From Gallionella sp. (lineage in GTDB: Bacteria; Pseudomonadota; Gammaproteobacteria; Burkholderiales; Gallionellaceae), in NCBI GenBank assembly GCA_023229845.1, contig JALNYK010000037.1:1-27274 (forward strand): DNA of 27,274 bases. Direction: 5' to 3'. Shown piece by piece: positions 21,873 through 27,274 of the stretch (positions are counted from its first letter, which is position 1; the number at the start of each line of letters is the position of its first letter). The translations under genes were made by a program, and so were the position numbers. The notes under the pieces are model-generated. The model saw nothing but the letters and a program-made list of their open reading frames with translations, was not told the DNA's origin and did not search any database.

Positions 21873-23048
21873 CTAGATTTGCCACTTATTCTGCATAGAT
21901 CTGTTCTTAAAAGCGATGTTTGAGGTATCTTCCTTCTCTTTAAAACCTGATAATCCATACCTAATCGCATCTAGGCAGTGATTCCAGATAGGACTTGGCT
22001 CGTTTATGATTCTTCCGTCCTTATCTGTCTGCCATAAATAGTTTCTGTACTCCTTTAAGAGATCAATAGAGCGTTTAGTAACAGATATTCTTTGGTCTTG
22101 TACGAATTGGATACCCTGTAAGACGCTACCTTGACCCTTAGTAGCTGGTAGGATGTTAATTCCGTAACTAGATAGTTCATCAATACTTTTAGGCTCTGCT
22201 GAATCTGCCATTACCAGAGCTTTGGGTAAGTTATTAAGGACATCCGCTATCTGTTTGTTAGATAATCCTTTTTGATAGGTGATTTCATCTAAAATAAACC
22301 CGCCGTTGTAGTAATAGATTGCAACAATCGCTGTTGGGTCATTGGAGTAACCAAAGTCTAATCCATACCGCTCCAGTCTTGCTTCTTGTGGTAGCTCCTC
22401 TATATCCTCTTTCCAGTTTGTATAAATTCTACCTTCTGAAACACCCAGTAAACCTTCTCCATATACTCTCCACCAGTTTAAGTTATTCCGTCTTGATTCA
22501 ATAGTAGCTACAATCTCAGGATCTAAGGCCTCGTTGTCTTTGTAAGTTAGGATTAAGAAATCAACATTATCCTTGTTCTTTACTTCATCATAAAACCAAA
22601 ACTCTGATACAGGATTCCAGTCTAACCAGATGATCTTCTTGGTTCTGACCTCCAACTGGGTATATGTTTCATAAGAAATGTTGTTGGCTTCGTTGATAAA
22701 CAGCACATCTCGTCTTGGGCCTCTGACCTTACCTGGTTGATCTGCGCTGAAGAACTCAATCTTTGAACTTGTCTCAAAAGTGTAAGTGAAGTCTGTTTTA
22801 TTCCAGTTGGCATCAACAAAGTAATTGTGCTCTTCCATGATCATTAAGAAATCACGGATAGCACCTCGTTTTAAATGGGGGAATGATTCAGAGACTACCG
22901 AAATTAATTCATTGTTGTGGCATTGGGAGTAATCAATAAGCCACAAGAGGATGGAGATTGTTTTAGAGGCTGAAGTACCACCTGCTACACCACGGATACG
23001 CTTTCTTAAATCAAGTATTTTTCTAGTCGCTGTTGTTTCCTGAAACAT
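21873..23048 (-). CDS. Terminase large subunit (ATPase and nuclease)
   Basis: 391 residues; packages DNA into the prohead through the portal. The ATPase domain has a Walker A-like GGTSASKT (23-30) and a Walker B in DVLFINEAN (114-122, with E120). The RNase H-like nuclease domain supplies D231 in LDFGYSNDP, D282 in VMADSAEP and D360 in HCLDAIRYGL, the three acidic residues expected for metal-dependent cleavage. The length is at the short end for the family. It overlaps the small subunit gene by 26 nt. No independent promoter is visible, so it is probably transcribed from the right-hand small-gene region. Confidence 0.95.
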   Translation of the reverse strand: MFQETTATRKILDLRKRIRGVAGGTSASKTISILLWLIDYSQCHNNELISVVSESFPHLKRGAIRDFLMIMEEHNYFVDANWNKTDFTYTFETSSKIEFFSADQPGKVRGPRRDVLFINEANNISYETYTQLEVRTKKIIWLDWNPVSEFWFYDEVKNKDNVDFLILTYKDNEALDPEIVATIESRRNNLNWWRVYGEGLLGVSEGRIYTNWKEDIEELPQEARLERYGLDFGYSNDPTAIVAIYYYNGGFILDEITYQKGLSNKQIADVLNNLPKALVMADSAEPKSIDELSSYGINILPATKGQGSVLQGIQFVQDQRISVTKRSIDLLKEYRNYLWQTDKDGRIINEPSPIWNHCLDAIRYGLSGFKEKEDTSNIAFKNRSMQNKWQI

Positions 23049-23475
23049 TGGTTTTACCGCCCAGAATAGGGATGATGTTATTTATCTGGACGGCTACATT
23101 TGGACCTTGTACTTCTATACCCAAGACCTTGCCCAACTTAGTATGGTAGGGATCTCTGGTTTTATGGTCTGCTTCTCTTTCTCCTGTAAAGTCATTCCAC
23201 TTAGTAGCTGCTAGGCCTTCTTTTAATTGGTCAAACCATTCTTTAACACCTAATCCGTAGATAGAAGCAAGGACATCAGGCTTAACTCTTCCTAACGTTC
23301 GGGAACCCAAAACTTCTGCTGAACCATTAGTAACATCAGGATGAAGTTCTCTATATGCAGCTGTGGCGTTGAGGCCGTTCTTAAGGTAAGTAACAAGGAA
23401 AAGAACTAGGTCTAAATCACCATCAAAGGCTTTCTCCAGTTCCTTTATGTTTAGTTCTGTTTTGTCTTTGCTCAT
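23023..23475 (-). CDS. Terminase small subunit
   Basis: 150 residues, immediately before and overlapping the large subunit by 26 nt. The N-terminal half has a helix-turn-helix-like DNA-recognition pattern typical of the family: FLVTYLKNGLNATAAYRELH followed by SAEVLGSRTLGRVKPDV. The middle has WFDQLKEGLAATKW and a C-terminal part with GPNVAVQINNIIPILGG, likely the oligomerisation or large-subunit contact region. It binds the packaging initiation site and recruits the large subunit. The ATG lies 3 nt after the stop of the preceding gene; the SD is weak, suggesting coupling. Confidence 0.9.
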   Translation of the reverse strand: MSKDKTELNIKELEKAFDGDLDLVLFLVTYLKNGLNATAAYRELHPDVTNGSAEVLGSRTLGRVKPDVLASIYGLGVKEWFDQLKEGLAATKWNDFTGEREADHKTRDPYHTKLGKVLGIEVQGPNVAVQINNIIPILGGKTNVSGNNSD

Positions 23476-23478
23476 GGT

Positions 23479-23709
23479 TTACCAGTGTCCGCCTGTTTTC
23501 TGTCCTATACAAATTGGAGTTTTACCAGACTTAAGCATCTCTTCTACTCTTTTCTTTTCCAGTCGTTTAGCATATTGAATTCTTTGATTTTCTAATCTCA
23601 CCTCATGGGCACAAGAAAAACAGTATTTAGACTGGAGGGAACCAGCATACTCTTTAGAACATTTAGTACATTTTTTAGTCATATCATACATTCCAGATAT
23701 TTCCATCAT
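23479..23709 (-). CDS. Small zinc-ribbon protein with basic helix
   Basis: 76 residues from the ATG at 23709, chosen because it forms an ATGA overlap with the preceding gene; a GTG 18 nt upstream is possible and the ATG at residue 10 as well. CTKCSKEY and YCFSCAHE form a four-Cys zinc site (CxxC...CxxC). A charged helix follows (RLENQRIQYAKRLEKKRVEE). It ends 3 nt before the terminase small subunit. It could bind nucleic acid; the function is unknown. Confidence 0.75.
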   Translation of the reverse strand: MMEISGMYDMTKKCTKCSKEYAGSLQSKYCFSCAHEVRLENQRIQYAKRLEKKRVEEMLKSGKTPICIGQKTGGHW

Positions 23710-23999
23710 TCGTACACTTTCTGCCACATCTTAACAGGATAGATCTGTTCTCCATAAGCCCAGTGTCCATTAGTTAGATTAACTAGAGCCGCTTCCAGCT
23801 CAGTACCAGTAGGGCACTTAACAGTTTCATATCTTCTTACTTTTCTCCAGGGCAGTTTGGGTACTGGGATACCGCTATTAGTCATAATATCTGCATCTTT
23901 CTCAATGCTTTCTACTTCAGCCATAACAGCTTCTTCTGCTCCCCACTCACCTTTCCACCACACCGGATCACCCAGATGTAAGTATTCAGCTTCTTTCAT
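23706..23999 (-). CDS. Hypothetical protein with Trp-rich N-terminus
   Basis: 97 residues. The N-terminal segment YLHLGDPVWWKGEWGAEEAV suggests a small SH3-like beta-barrel, as in many short phage proteins. The rest has mixed charge (IPVPKLPWRKVRRYETVKCP, LTNGHWAYGEQIYPVKMWQK). ATGA overlaps link it to both neighbours. No known family or motif is recognised. Confidence 0.7.
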   Translation of the reverse strand: MKEAEYLHLGDPVWWKGEWGAEEAVMAEVESIEKDADIMTNSGIPVPKLPWRKVRRYETVKCPTGTELEAALVNLTNGHWAYGEQIYPVKMWQKVYE

Positions 24000-24640
24000 T
24001 TTTCTTTCAAGATAAATTCTTGCATTTCTTTATAAGCCCAAAACTTCCCATTATCGAAATCATCAGTAAGACAAGTCTTGTGATAAAGTTTTACTTTCTC
24101 ATATATTTTGTCCATAAGCTCTTTTTTTTGTTTTACTAAAAGTCTAGCAAAATCTAGAAGCACTTGATGATTATGCTCTATAGCTTTAATTTCTTCTACT
24201 ATCTCCCCTCTTTCATCGGGGCTGACTGGTTGGGAAGAGCGATACACTTCTTTGTTACAACTGTAACAAATACCACCACTTATCACAGCCTTTGGGCAAA
24301 TACAATAAATACTCTCTACTGGTTGGGAATGAATAGGGCAATTTGGATCGTCATACCGATTTGTATCAGAGATTCTTTTACAAGTACACAACTTTTCTTG
24401 TGGAGAAGAGTTTAAAAACTCCATGCAATGCTCCCTGCGGTGTCCTGGTTTTCTACAGACTCCACACTTCTTCTCTACTGGTTGGGAGGGGTAAGGTATA
24501 TAGTAAGTCGGTTCGTGTCTTGTACGCCTAGCACTTGCCTTTACTGTACGTAATTCCTCTTTTAAAGTTGTTCCTACTCTCGGACTTCCGCTTGCGTATG
24601 GATTCTCTACTGGTTGGGAAGGGTTAGTGTTTGATTTCAT
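23996..24640 (-). CDS. Zinc-knuckle protein with four SQPV repeats
   Basis: 214 residues. The motif SQPVE (SQPVS in the last copy) occurs at about 8, 52, 105 and 136, separating Cys-containing modules. The second module is a perfect CX2CX4HX4C zinc knuckle (C59-GV-C62-RKPG-H67-RREH-C72). Others are C85-T-C87 with C101, and C113-I-C115 with C125/C128. From about 145 the chain is a charged helix. Zinc knuckles typically bind single-stranded nucleic acid. At DNA level the repeats share a 16-nt core. Its ATG has a good SD (AAGGAG) and overlaps the previous gene by 17 nt. The protein has no family I recognise; a role in replication, recombination or RNA binding is a guess. Confidence 0.8.
   Translation of the reverse strand: MKSNTNPSQPVENPYASGSPRVGTTLKEELRTVKASARRTRHEPTYYIPYPSQPVEKKCGVCRKPGHRREHCMEFLNSSPQEKLCTCKRISDTNRYDDPNCPIHSQPVESIYCICPKAVISGGICYSCNKEVYRSSQPVSPDERGEIVEEIKAIEHNHQVLLDFARLLVKQKKELMDKIYEKVKLYHKTCLTDDFDNGKFWAYKEMQEFILKEK
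24223..24620. repeat. Four dispersed copies of a TCTCTACTGGTTGGGA-type repeat
   Basis: The plus strand reads TCTCTACTGGTTGGGA perfectly three times, starting near 24314, 24472 and 24604, and in a shorter form (GACTGGTTGGGA) near 24223. On the minus strand they encode the SQPVE motif of the zinc-knuckle protein. The spacing is irregular, which suggests internal module duplication followed by divergence rather than tandem slippage. Confidence 0.7.
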
Positions 24641-24764
24641 AATTTCTCCTTGGTACCGCCGTAGGACAGTAGTGCGGAACTGTAATCTTGAAACGTGTAA
24701 CTATCTCCTCGCCACACCTTAGACACCTAGCCTCTACTTGCTTGCCCTGAGCTGGAGTTTTCAT
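24624..24764 (-). CDS. Small zinc-ribbon protein
   Basis: 46 residues beginning MKTPAQGKQVEARCLRCGEE and containing CLRCG and, later, HYCPT. The pattern is a short zinc ribbon. AGGAGG lies 5 nt before its ATG, and ATGA overlaps the preceding gene; it overlaps the start of the zinc-knuckle gene by 17 nt. The PAQGK motif near its start recurs in the preceding gene (LPAQGKEK), suggesting recent duplication of N-terminal segments among these small genes. Confidence 0.75.
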   Translation of the reverse strand: MKTPAQGKQVEARCLRCGEEIVTRFKITVPHYCPTAVPRRNYEIKH

Positions 24765-25027
24765 TTTATCCTCCTTACTCTAATTACTTTGTCAAATGTG
24801 CTTATGTCATCGTAGACCACATATTTGATATGTCCCAACTCCGCTAATAGACTAAGAGCTTTCTCAAATACCGACAACTTGATAGGCATTAAGTCATCAT
24901 ATGCCATCATTTCTCCGTGTATCCTAAATTCCCTCTCATCTCCCTTATTAATTGAGTTTAAAACCATTAATGATGTATCCTGCTTTTCTTTGCCCTGAGC
25001 TGGTAGAAGGGGTTGGGAGTTAGACAT
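24761..25027 (-). CDS. Hypothetical small protein
   Basis: 88 residues, starting MSNSQPLLPAQGKEKQDTSL. It is soluble with a predicted alpha/beta mix: FRIHGEMMAYDDLMPIKLS and KALSLLAELGHIKYVVYDD. A GGAGG SD lies 8 nt before the ATG. It overlaps the upstream gene by 8 nt and the downstream gene by ATGA. No motif is recognised. Confidence 0.75.
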   Translation of the reverse strand: MSNSQPLLPAQGKEKQDTSLMVLNSINKGDEREFRIHGEMMAYDDLMPIKLSVFEKALSLLAELGHIKYVVYDDISTFDKVIRVRRIK

Positions 25028-25292
25028 GGCTTTTCCTCCGTCTTTTTCTATAAAGAAAATTCCCGAATACTTTTGAACATCTAGGACAAAACAAATATCT
25101 CATGTCATTATTAACATCAATGAAATAACAGCGATCATCCCATATCCCGTATTCTATATTTCCAAAATTGTCTTCTCTTCTTAACCCAGTCGCCATAAAA
25201 CCTTTATTACATCTACCACAATAAAACTTGATTCTTTTAAATTCAGGATATTCGTTCTCTTGTTGGGGGGATAGGGGGTTAGGGGTTTTCAT
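25020..25292 (-). CDS. Zinc-ribbon protein
   Basis: 90 residues from the ATG at 25292, chosen because it makes an ATGA overlap with the upstream gene. It begins MKTPNPLSPQQENEYPEFKR. FYCGRCNKGF and LFCPRCSKVFGN make a CxxC...CxxC zinc site with about 40 residues between the pairs. The C-terminus is basic (LYRKRRRKSHV), consistent with nucleic-acid binding. Function unknown. Confidence 0.75.
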   Translation of the reverse strand: MKTPNPLSPQQENEYPEFKRIKFYCGRCNKGFMATGLRREDNFGNIEYGIWDDRCYFIDVNNDMRYLFCPRCSKVFGNFLYRKRRRKSHV

Positions 25293-25540
25293 AGTTTTTT
25301 TATTCCTCTTTTTTTTAAAGACTTGCGAATTTCTGGTATACCAAACACATAATTCCGAGGTTCCCCACAGTAGATACAATTATCTTTCGGCTCCTTATCT
25401 ATCAGCTCATAACCAAATACACAACCTTCTAATAGGCATCTGCGTCTGATTTTGCCTTCCAGATCGGAGTAAATTCTTATCCATTCAGGCATGGTTGATA
25501 GATACTGCTCTATTATTTTCGCTTCTTTAGTCTTTCTCAT
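25289..25540 (-). CDS. Small protein with Cys pairs
   Basis: 83 residues. The N-terminal helix is charged (MRKTKEAKIIEQYLSTMPEW). RRRCLLEGCVFGYE and DNCIYCGEPRNYVFG give four Cys in two pairs, a likely zinc site. The C-terminus is basic. GAGAGG precedes the ATG, and ATGA overlaps link it to both neighbours. Function unknown. Confidence 0.75.
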   Translation of the reverse strand: MRKTKEAKIIEQYLSTMPEWIRIYSDLEGKIRRRCLLEGCVFGYELIDKEPKDNCIYCGEPRNYVFGIPEIRKSLKKRGIKKL

Positions 25541-25680
25541 TCTTCCTCTCTTTGTTTTAAAGCCTGTCTTTGATTAGGAGATAGTTCAATACAAATCTCT
25601 TGCTTTCTAGTTTTTACCCATAACCAAGGATAATGAGTAAGTCCTTTAATAATTGCTGATACCAATACTTGTTTTTTCAT
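25537..25680 (-). CDS. Hypothetical 47-residue protein
   Basis: 47 residues beginning MKKQVLVSAIIKGLTHYPWL and ending with a charged helix (NQRQALKQREEE). It begins and ends in ATGA overlaps with its neighbours, which strongly suggests it is expressed. A GGAGG occurs about 13 nt upstream. No motif is recognised. Confidence 0.65.
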   Translation of the reverse strand: MKKQVLVSAIIKGLTHYPWLWVKTRKQEICIELSPNQRQALKQREEE

Positions 25681-25760
25681 CTTTGTTTTATAGCCTCCAC
25701 TATCTTCTTCTTTTCTATTTGGTCTTCTGGTATATCTAACATTTCATGTATCCAACTCAT
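25677..25760 (-). CDS. Hypothetical 27-residue protein
   Basis: 27 residues, MSWIHEMLDIPEDQIEKKKI then VEAIKQR, a single charged helix. It is bracketed by ATGA overlaps, the only frame filling that space in the otherwise gapless chain. A G-rich GAGGGGG lies upstream. It is very short, so the coupling pattern is the main evidence. Confidence 0.5.
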   Translation of the reverse strand: MSWIHEMLDIPEDQIEKKKIVEAIKQR

Positions 25761-25993
25761 TTTACATCCCCCTCTAGGGCTAATCTTTGTTCTGCTCTAA
25801 GTTGGTTTCTATCCCTTCTTTGATCGTTTTCCTCTAACCAATAATCTTCATTACCTACACCCATATCTAACATTTCTTCATTTTCTCCCACCATCTCCAA
25901 AGCAAACTTCTTAAATAAAGCAACATACATATCTGCCTGATCCTTAATTAGACAGTGTTGAATGGTTGATATTTCTTCTCTTAGGTTAATCAT
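25757..25993 (-). CDS. Hypothetical acidic small protein
   Basis: 78 residues, helical and acidic in the middle (LEMVGENEEMLDMGVGNEDY), with a basic turn near the end (NDQRRDRNQLRAEQRLALEG). It has no recognisable domain. It is the first gene of the ATGA-coupled chain; its own ATG follows a CTAGA motif by 5 nt and lacks an SD. Function unknown. Confidence 0.7.
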   Translation of the reverse strand: MINLREEISTIQHCLIKDQADMYVALFKKFALEMVGENEEMLDMGVGNEDYWLEENDQRRDRNQLRAEQRLALEGDVK

Positions 25994-25998
25994 ATATT

Positions 25999-26151
25999 CT
26001 AGGTTTTAGATACTTCCTTAGCACTAATCTTAATTTTACTTACCTGCTCTAATAATTCTTCTCCGTTAACCTTACTTATCAACCCTCCATTCCAAAGACA
26101 TTGAATTATCTCTACAAATATTTCTTTAATCAATTTTTCTTGTTTGTTCAT
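25999..26151 (-). CDS. Hypothetical 50-residue protein
   Basis: 50 residues beginning MNKQEKLIKEIFVEIIQCLW and ending SAKEVSKT. It is a helical, Lys/Glu-rich protein without recognisable motifs. Its stop codon is the TAG within CTAGA, and its own ATG lies 9 nt after the CTAGA of the preceding junction. Confidence 0.65.
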   Translation of the reverse strand: MNKQEKLIKEIFVEIIQCLWNGGLISKVNGEELLEQVSKIKISAKEVSKT

Positions 26152-26160
26152 ATTTTTTCT

Positions 26161-26358
26161 CTAGATTTTTGGTTCAATGTAATCTTTAGATTCCCAAACT
26201 GGCTTGTTATTTTCTATAATCTTTTCTATTTTGATCGACAATTTATTTAACTCTTTAGAGATATTATCCCAAGCTACATCAGGATTATCTATACCTTCCG
26301 ACATTCCTTTCAAAACTCCTGCTATATGTATTAGATCAAAATAGTCTTTGTTCTTCAT
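26161..26358 (-). CDS. Hypothetical small helical protein
   Basis: 65 residues from the ATG at 26358, preferred to the ATG 30 nt upstream because it follows the CTAGA junction motif by 2 nt and avoids a 28-nt overlap. It starts MKNKDYFDLIHIAGVLKGMS and has a helical LNKLSIKIEKIIENNKP. No known domain is recognised. Confidence 0.7.
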   Translation of the reverse strand: MKNKDYFDLIHIAGVLKGMSEGIDNPDVAWDNISKELNKLSIKIEKIIENNKPVWESKDYIEPKI

Positions 26359-26360
26359 GT

Positions 26361-26636
26361 CTAGTTTTTTGATATTACCTTTCCACATCTATTACATCTT
26401 TTTTCTATCAAACCAGTATCTGATCTTCCGCTAGTAGTACATTTAGTGTGTTCACAAAGAAAGTTCTCAAACCATTGATTAAGGTCTAAGAATAAGACAT
26501 ATATGTGCATCGTAGTAAAATGCCCGAACCAAGCCCACCAAGGACCATCAGCATAGTTCGGAATACTCCAACCTTCCTCTTTATCGGGATTATCAAACTT
26601 TTTCCAATCAAATGTATAAGATATTATTTTCTTCAT
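26361..26636 (-). CDS. Small protein with Trp-rich core and zinc ribbon
   Basis: 91 residues. The N-terminus is aromatic (YTFDWKKFDNPDKEEGWSIP, GPWWAWFGHF) and includes a hydrophobic MHIYVLFLDLNQWF. The C-terminus has CEHTKC and RCNRCGK, a four-Cys zinc-ribbon pattern. The hydrophobic part is too short and polar to be confidently a membrane segment. Function unknown. Confidence 0.7.
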   Translation of the reverse strand: MKKIISYTFDWKKFDNPDKEEGWSIPNYADGPWWAWFGHFTTMHIYVLFLDLNQWFENFLCEHTKCTTSGRSDTGLIEKRCNRCGKVISKN

Positions 26637-26641
26637 ATAGT

Positions 26642-26731
26642 CTAGTTTAATCGCTCAATAATCAAAGCAACTCCAATTATAATTATAAAACCTATTATTT
26701 CTCCTACTAATACTTTCATCCAATATTCCAT
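26642..26731 (-). CDS. 29-residue membrane mini-protein
   Basis: 29 residues, MEYWMKVLVGEIIGFIIIIG followed by VALIIERLN: one hydrophobic helix of about 20 residues with a short charged C-terminus. It starts 2 nt after CTAGA and ends with the TAG of the next CTAGA, as its neighbours do. Possible roles include superinfection exclusion or membrane signalling; nothing decides. Confidence 0.55.
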   Translation of the reverse strand: MEYWMKVLVGEIIGFIIIIGVALIIERLN

Positions 26732-26737
26732 GTCTAG

Positions 26738-26878
26738 TTATTTAATACTCCAAATAATATAATTAGCCAAAGCTCCCATCCCATAAATCATGCTTGGAGC
26801 TGGTTCGTGCTTATCCCATGTAAAGAGAGCTATTACAAAAAATACTATCATTAAAATAAAAGCCATATCTTTACTCAT
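26738..26878 (-). CDS. Small two-helix membrane protein
   Basis: 46 residues, MSKDMAFILMIVFFVIALFT with a loop WDKHEPAPS and a second hydrophobic helix containing YGMGALANYIIW. It is predicted to cross the membrane twice as a hairpin. It resembles the general form of small phage inner-membrane proteins, but no family is recognised. Its neighbour is another single-helix membrane protein, so the two may act together. Confidence 0.6.
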   Translation of the reverse strand: MSKDMAFILMIVFFVIALFTWDKHEPAPSMIYGMGALANYIIWSIK

Positions 26879-26881
26879 ATT

Positions 26882-27028
26882 CTAGTTAAACGGTTGTAAT
26901 TCCGCTCCTTCATTTATTCCCCAGTGTTCATCTGGCTCATCATTTAAACAAGCAACACACAAAAGTCCTGCATCACTTAAGGTGACGTTTCCAGTTATTC
27001 TTCCGCAATGTTCACATTCTTGTTTCAT
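26882..27028 (-). CDS. Small zinc-ribbon protein
   Basis: 48 residues. CEHCGR (residues 5-10) and CVACLN (24-29) are separated by a short beta-like segment, a standard four-Cys zinc ribbon. The C-terminus is acidic (DEPDEHWGINEGAELQ). The ATG follows CTAGAAT directly and has no SD. Confidence 0.7.
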   Translation of the reverse strand: MKQECEHCGRITGNVTLSDAGLLCVACLNDEPDEHWGINEGAELQPFN

Positions 27029-27035
27029 ATTCTAG

Positions 27036-27146
27036 TTATTTGGTAATACTTGTTTTTAATATGCCCATTCCCATGATAATATGATTCTTTTTATCTATCA
27101 TATTTTTCCATTTACCTATTTTTTTATTTGATTTAGTTTTGCCCAT
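27036..27146 (-). CDS. Hypothetical 36-residue basic protein
   Basis: 36 residues, MGKTKSNKKIGKWKNMIDKK followed by NHIIMGMGILKTSITK. It is strongly basic at the N-terminus. It starts 4 nt after a CTAGA motif and is followed by TAACTAGAATATG at its end. It is short, so the junction pattern is the main support. Confidence 0.5.
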   Translation of the reverse strand: MGKTKSNKKIGKWKNMIDKKNHIIMGMGILKTSITK

Positions 27147-27156
27147 AATTCTAGTT

Positions 27157-27274
27157 TTATGGGGCAATCCCATCCTCCCAATCATAGGTATCACCATCTA
27201 CATCTGGCGTAAGTAACTCTTTTCTAAGTTCTTTTAAATCAACACCCACAACCTCAAGAAATGCTTCTAAGTAC
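27157..27274 (-). CDS. Partial hypothetical protein, C-terminal end
   Basis: The last 38 codons of a minus-strand gene that begins beyond the right edge. It reads YLEAFLEVVGVDLKELRKEL then LLTPDVDGDTYDWEDGIAP, ending TAA at 27159-27157. It is acidic and helical. CTAGA follows the stop. No family is recognised from this fragment. Confidence 0.6.
   Translation of the reverse strand, partial: YLEAFLEVVGVDLKELRKELLTPDVDGDTYDWEDGIAP

Larger units (their letters stand above)
25999..27155 (-). promoter_or_regulatory. CTAGA motif repeated at eight gene junctions
   Basis: On the minus strand CTAG is followed by A and then, after a short gap, by the next ATG in all eight successive junctions, with plus-strand CTAG at 27151, 27032, 26882, 26734, 26642, 26361, 26161 and 25999. 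Six of the eight read AACTAGA. The gap between CTAG and ATG is 2-9 nt. No Shine-Dalgarno is present at these starts. In three junctions the frame ends with TAA and CTAGA lies beyond it; in the others the TAG inside it is the stop. Confidence 0.6.

Noticed and set aside
222..27274. Many open frames of 60-117 codons on the plus strand and in other minus frames
   Set aside because: They lie inside well-supported genes, lack SD sites or family motifs, and have low-quality composition; they are shadows of the real genes.
888..27274. Alternative genetic code with TGA read as Trp or Gly, as in some uncultured hosts and phages
   Set aside because: TGA ends many genes here, including the nozzle, SDR, PLP enzyme and several ATGA-coupled genes, and reading through would enter neighbouring genes out of frame.
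1..27274. tRNA genes, CRISPR arrays, integrase or attachment sites, transposons
   Set aside because: No cloverleaf, regularly spaced direct repeats, recombinase motif or terminal inverted repeats were seen on reading both strands.

Overview
This window looks like part of a tailed-phage genome with a podovirus-type structural module. I find no host housekeeping genes and no tRNA or rRNA. Every supported gene is on the minus strand, so expression runs from position 27274 down to 1. TAA, TAG and TGA all end genes, and TGA is the stop in many ATGA overlaps, so the genetic code is standard bacterial. Base composition is moderately AT-rich. Several genes have good GGAGG Shine-Dalgarno (SD) sites, so the host probably uses SD initiation. 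The host cannot be named from this sequence.

In order of expression: (1) 27274-23479 is a dense run of about 18 very small genes, many with Cys-pair zinc ribbons and two with membrane segments. The first eight junctions share a CTAGA motif just before the ATG; most later ones are ATGA overlaps. (2) 23475-21873 holds the terminase small and large subunits. (3) 21833-12 kb is the head module: a Met-rich 38-residue protein, a Gln-rich coiled-coil protein, a 1252-residue probable internal virion protein, a zinc-ribbon protein, the portal (whose 3' end is overlapped out of frame by another gene), a small zinc-ribbon protein, scaffold, and an SU10-type major capsid protein followed by a clear intrinsic terminator. 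(4) 11961-11772 is a non-coding stretch with a promoter and a two-hairpin RNA ending in its own terminator. (5) 11771-3926 is a glycan cassette: two multi-domain glycosyltransferase genes that split one GT4 enzyme between them, an SDR epimerase/reductase, a ColD/RfbH-type PLP dehydratase with His in place of the usual Lys, an HNH homing endonuclease, and two more glycosyltransferase-like genes. (6) 3881-1 holds tail and connector genes: a small beta-rich protein, a probable head-tail adaptor, a probable tail nozzle, a second HNH endonuclease and the start of another structural gene that has lost its start codon.

The most notable regulatory signal is an intergenic element, TTG-N3-(A/T)CCTCCT, whose first T lies exactly 37 nt before the ATG in six separate gene gaps that lack an SD. 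That is where a -35 box would sit if transcription began at the ATG, so I infer phage late promoters producing leaderless mRNAs. A related box occurs before the candidate small RNA, where translation cannot explain it. The glycan cassette probably makes and attaches an unusual deoxysugar, to virions or to the host surface; this is inference from enzyme families and position.
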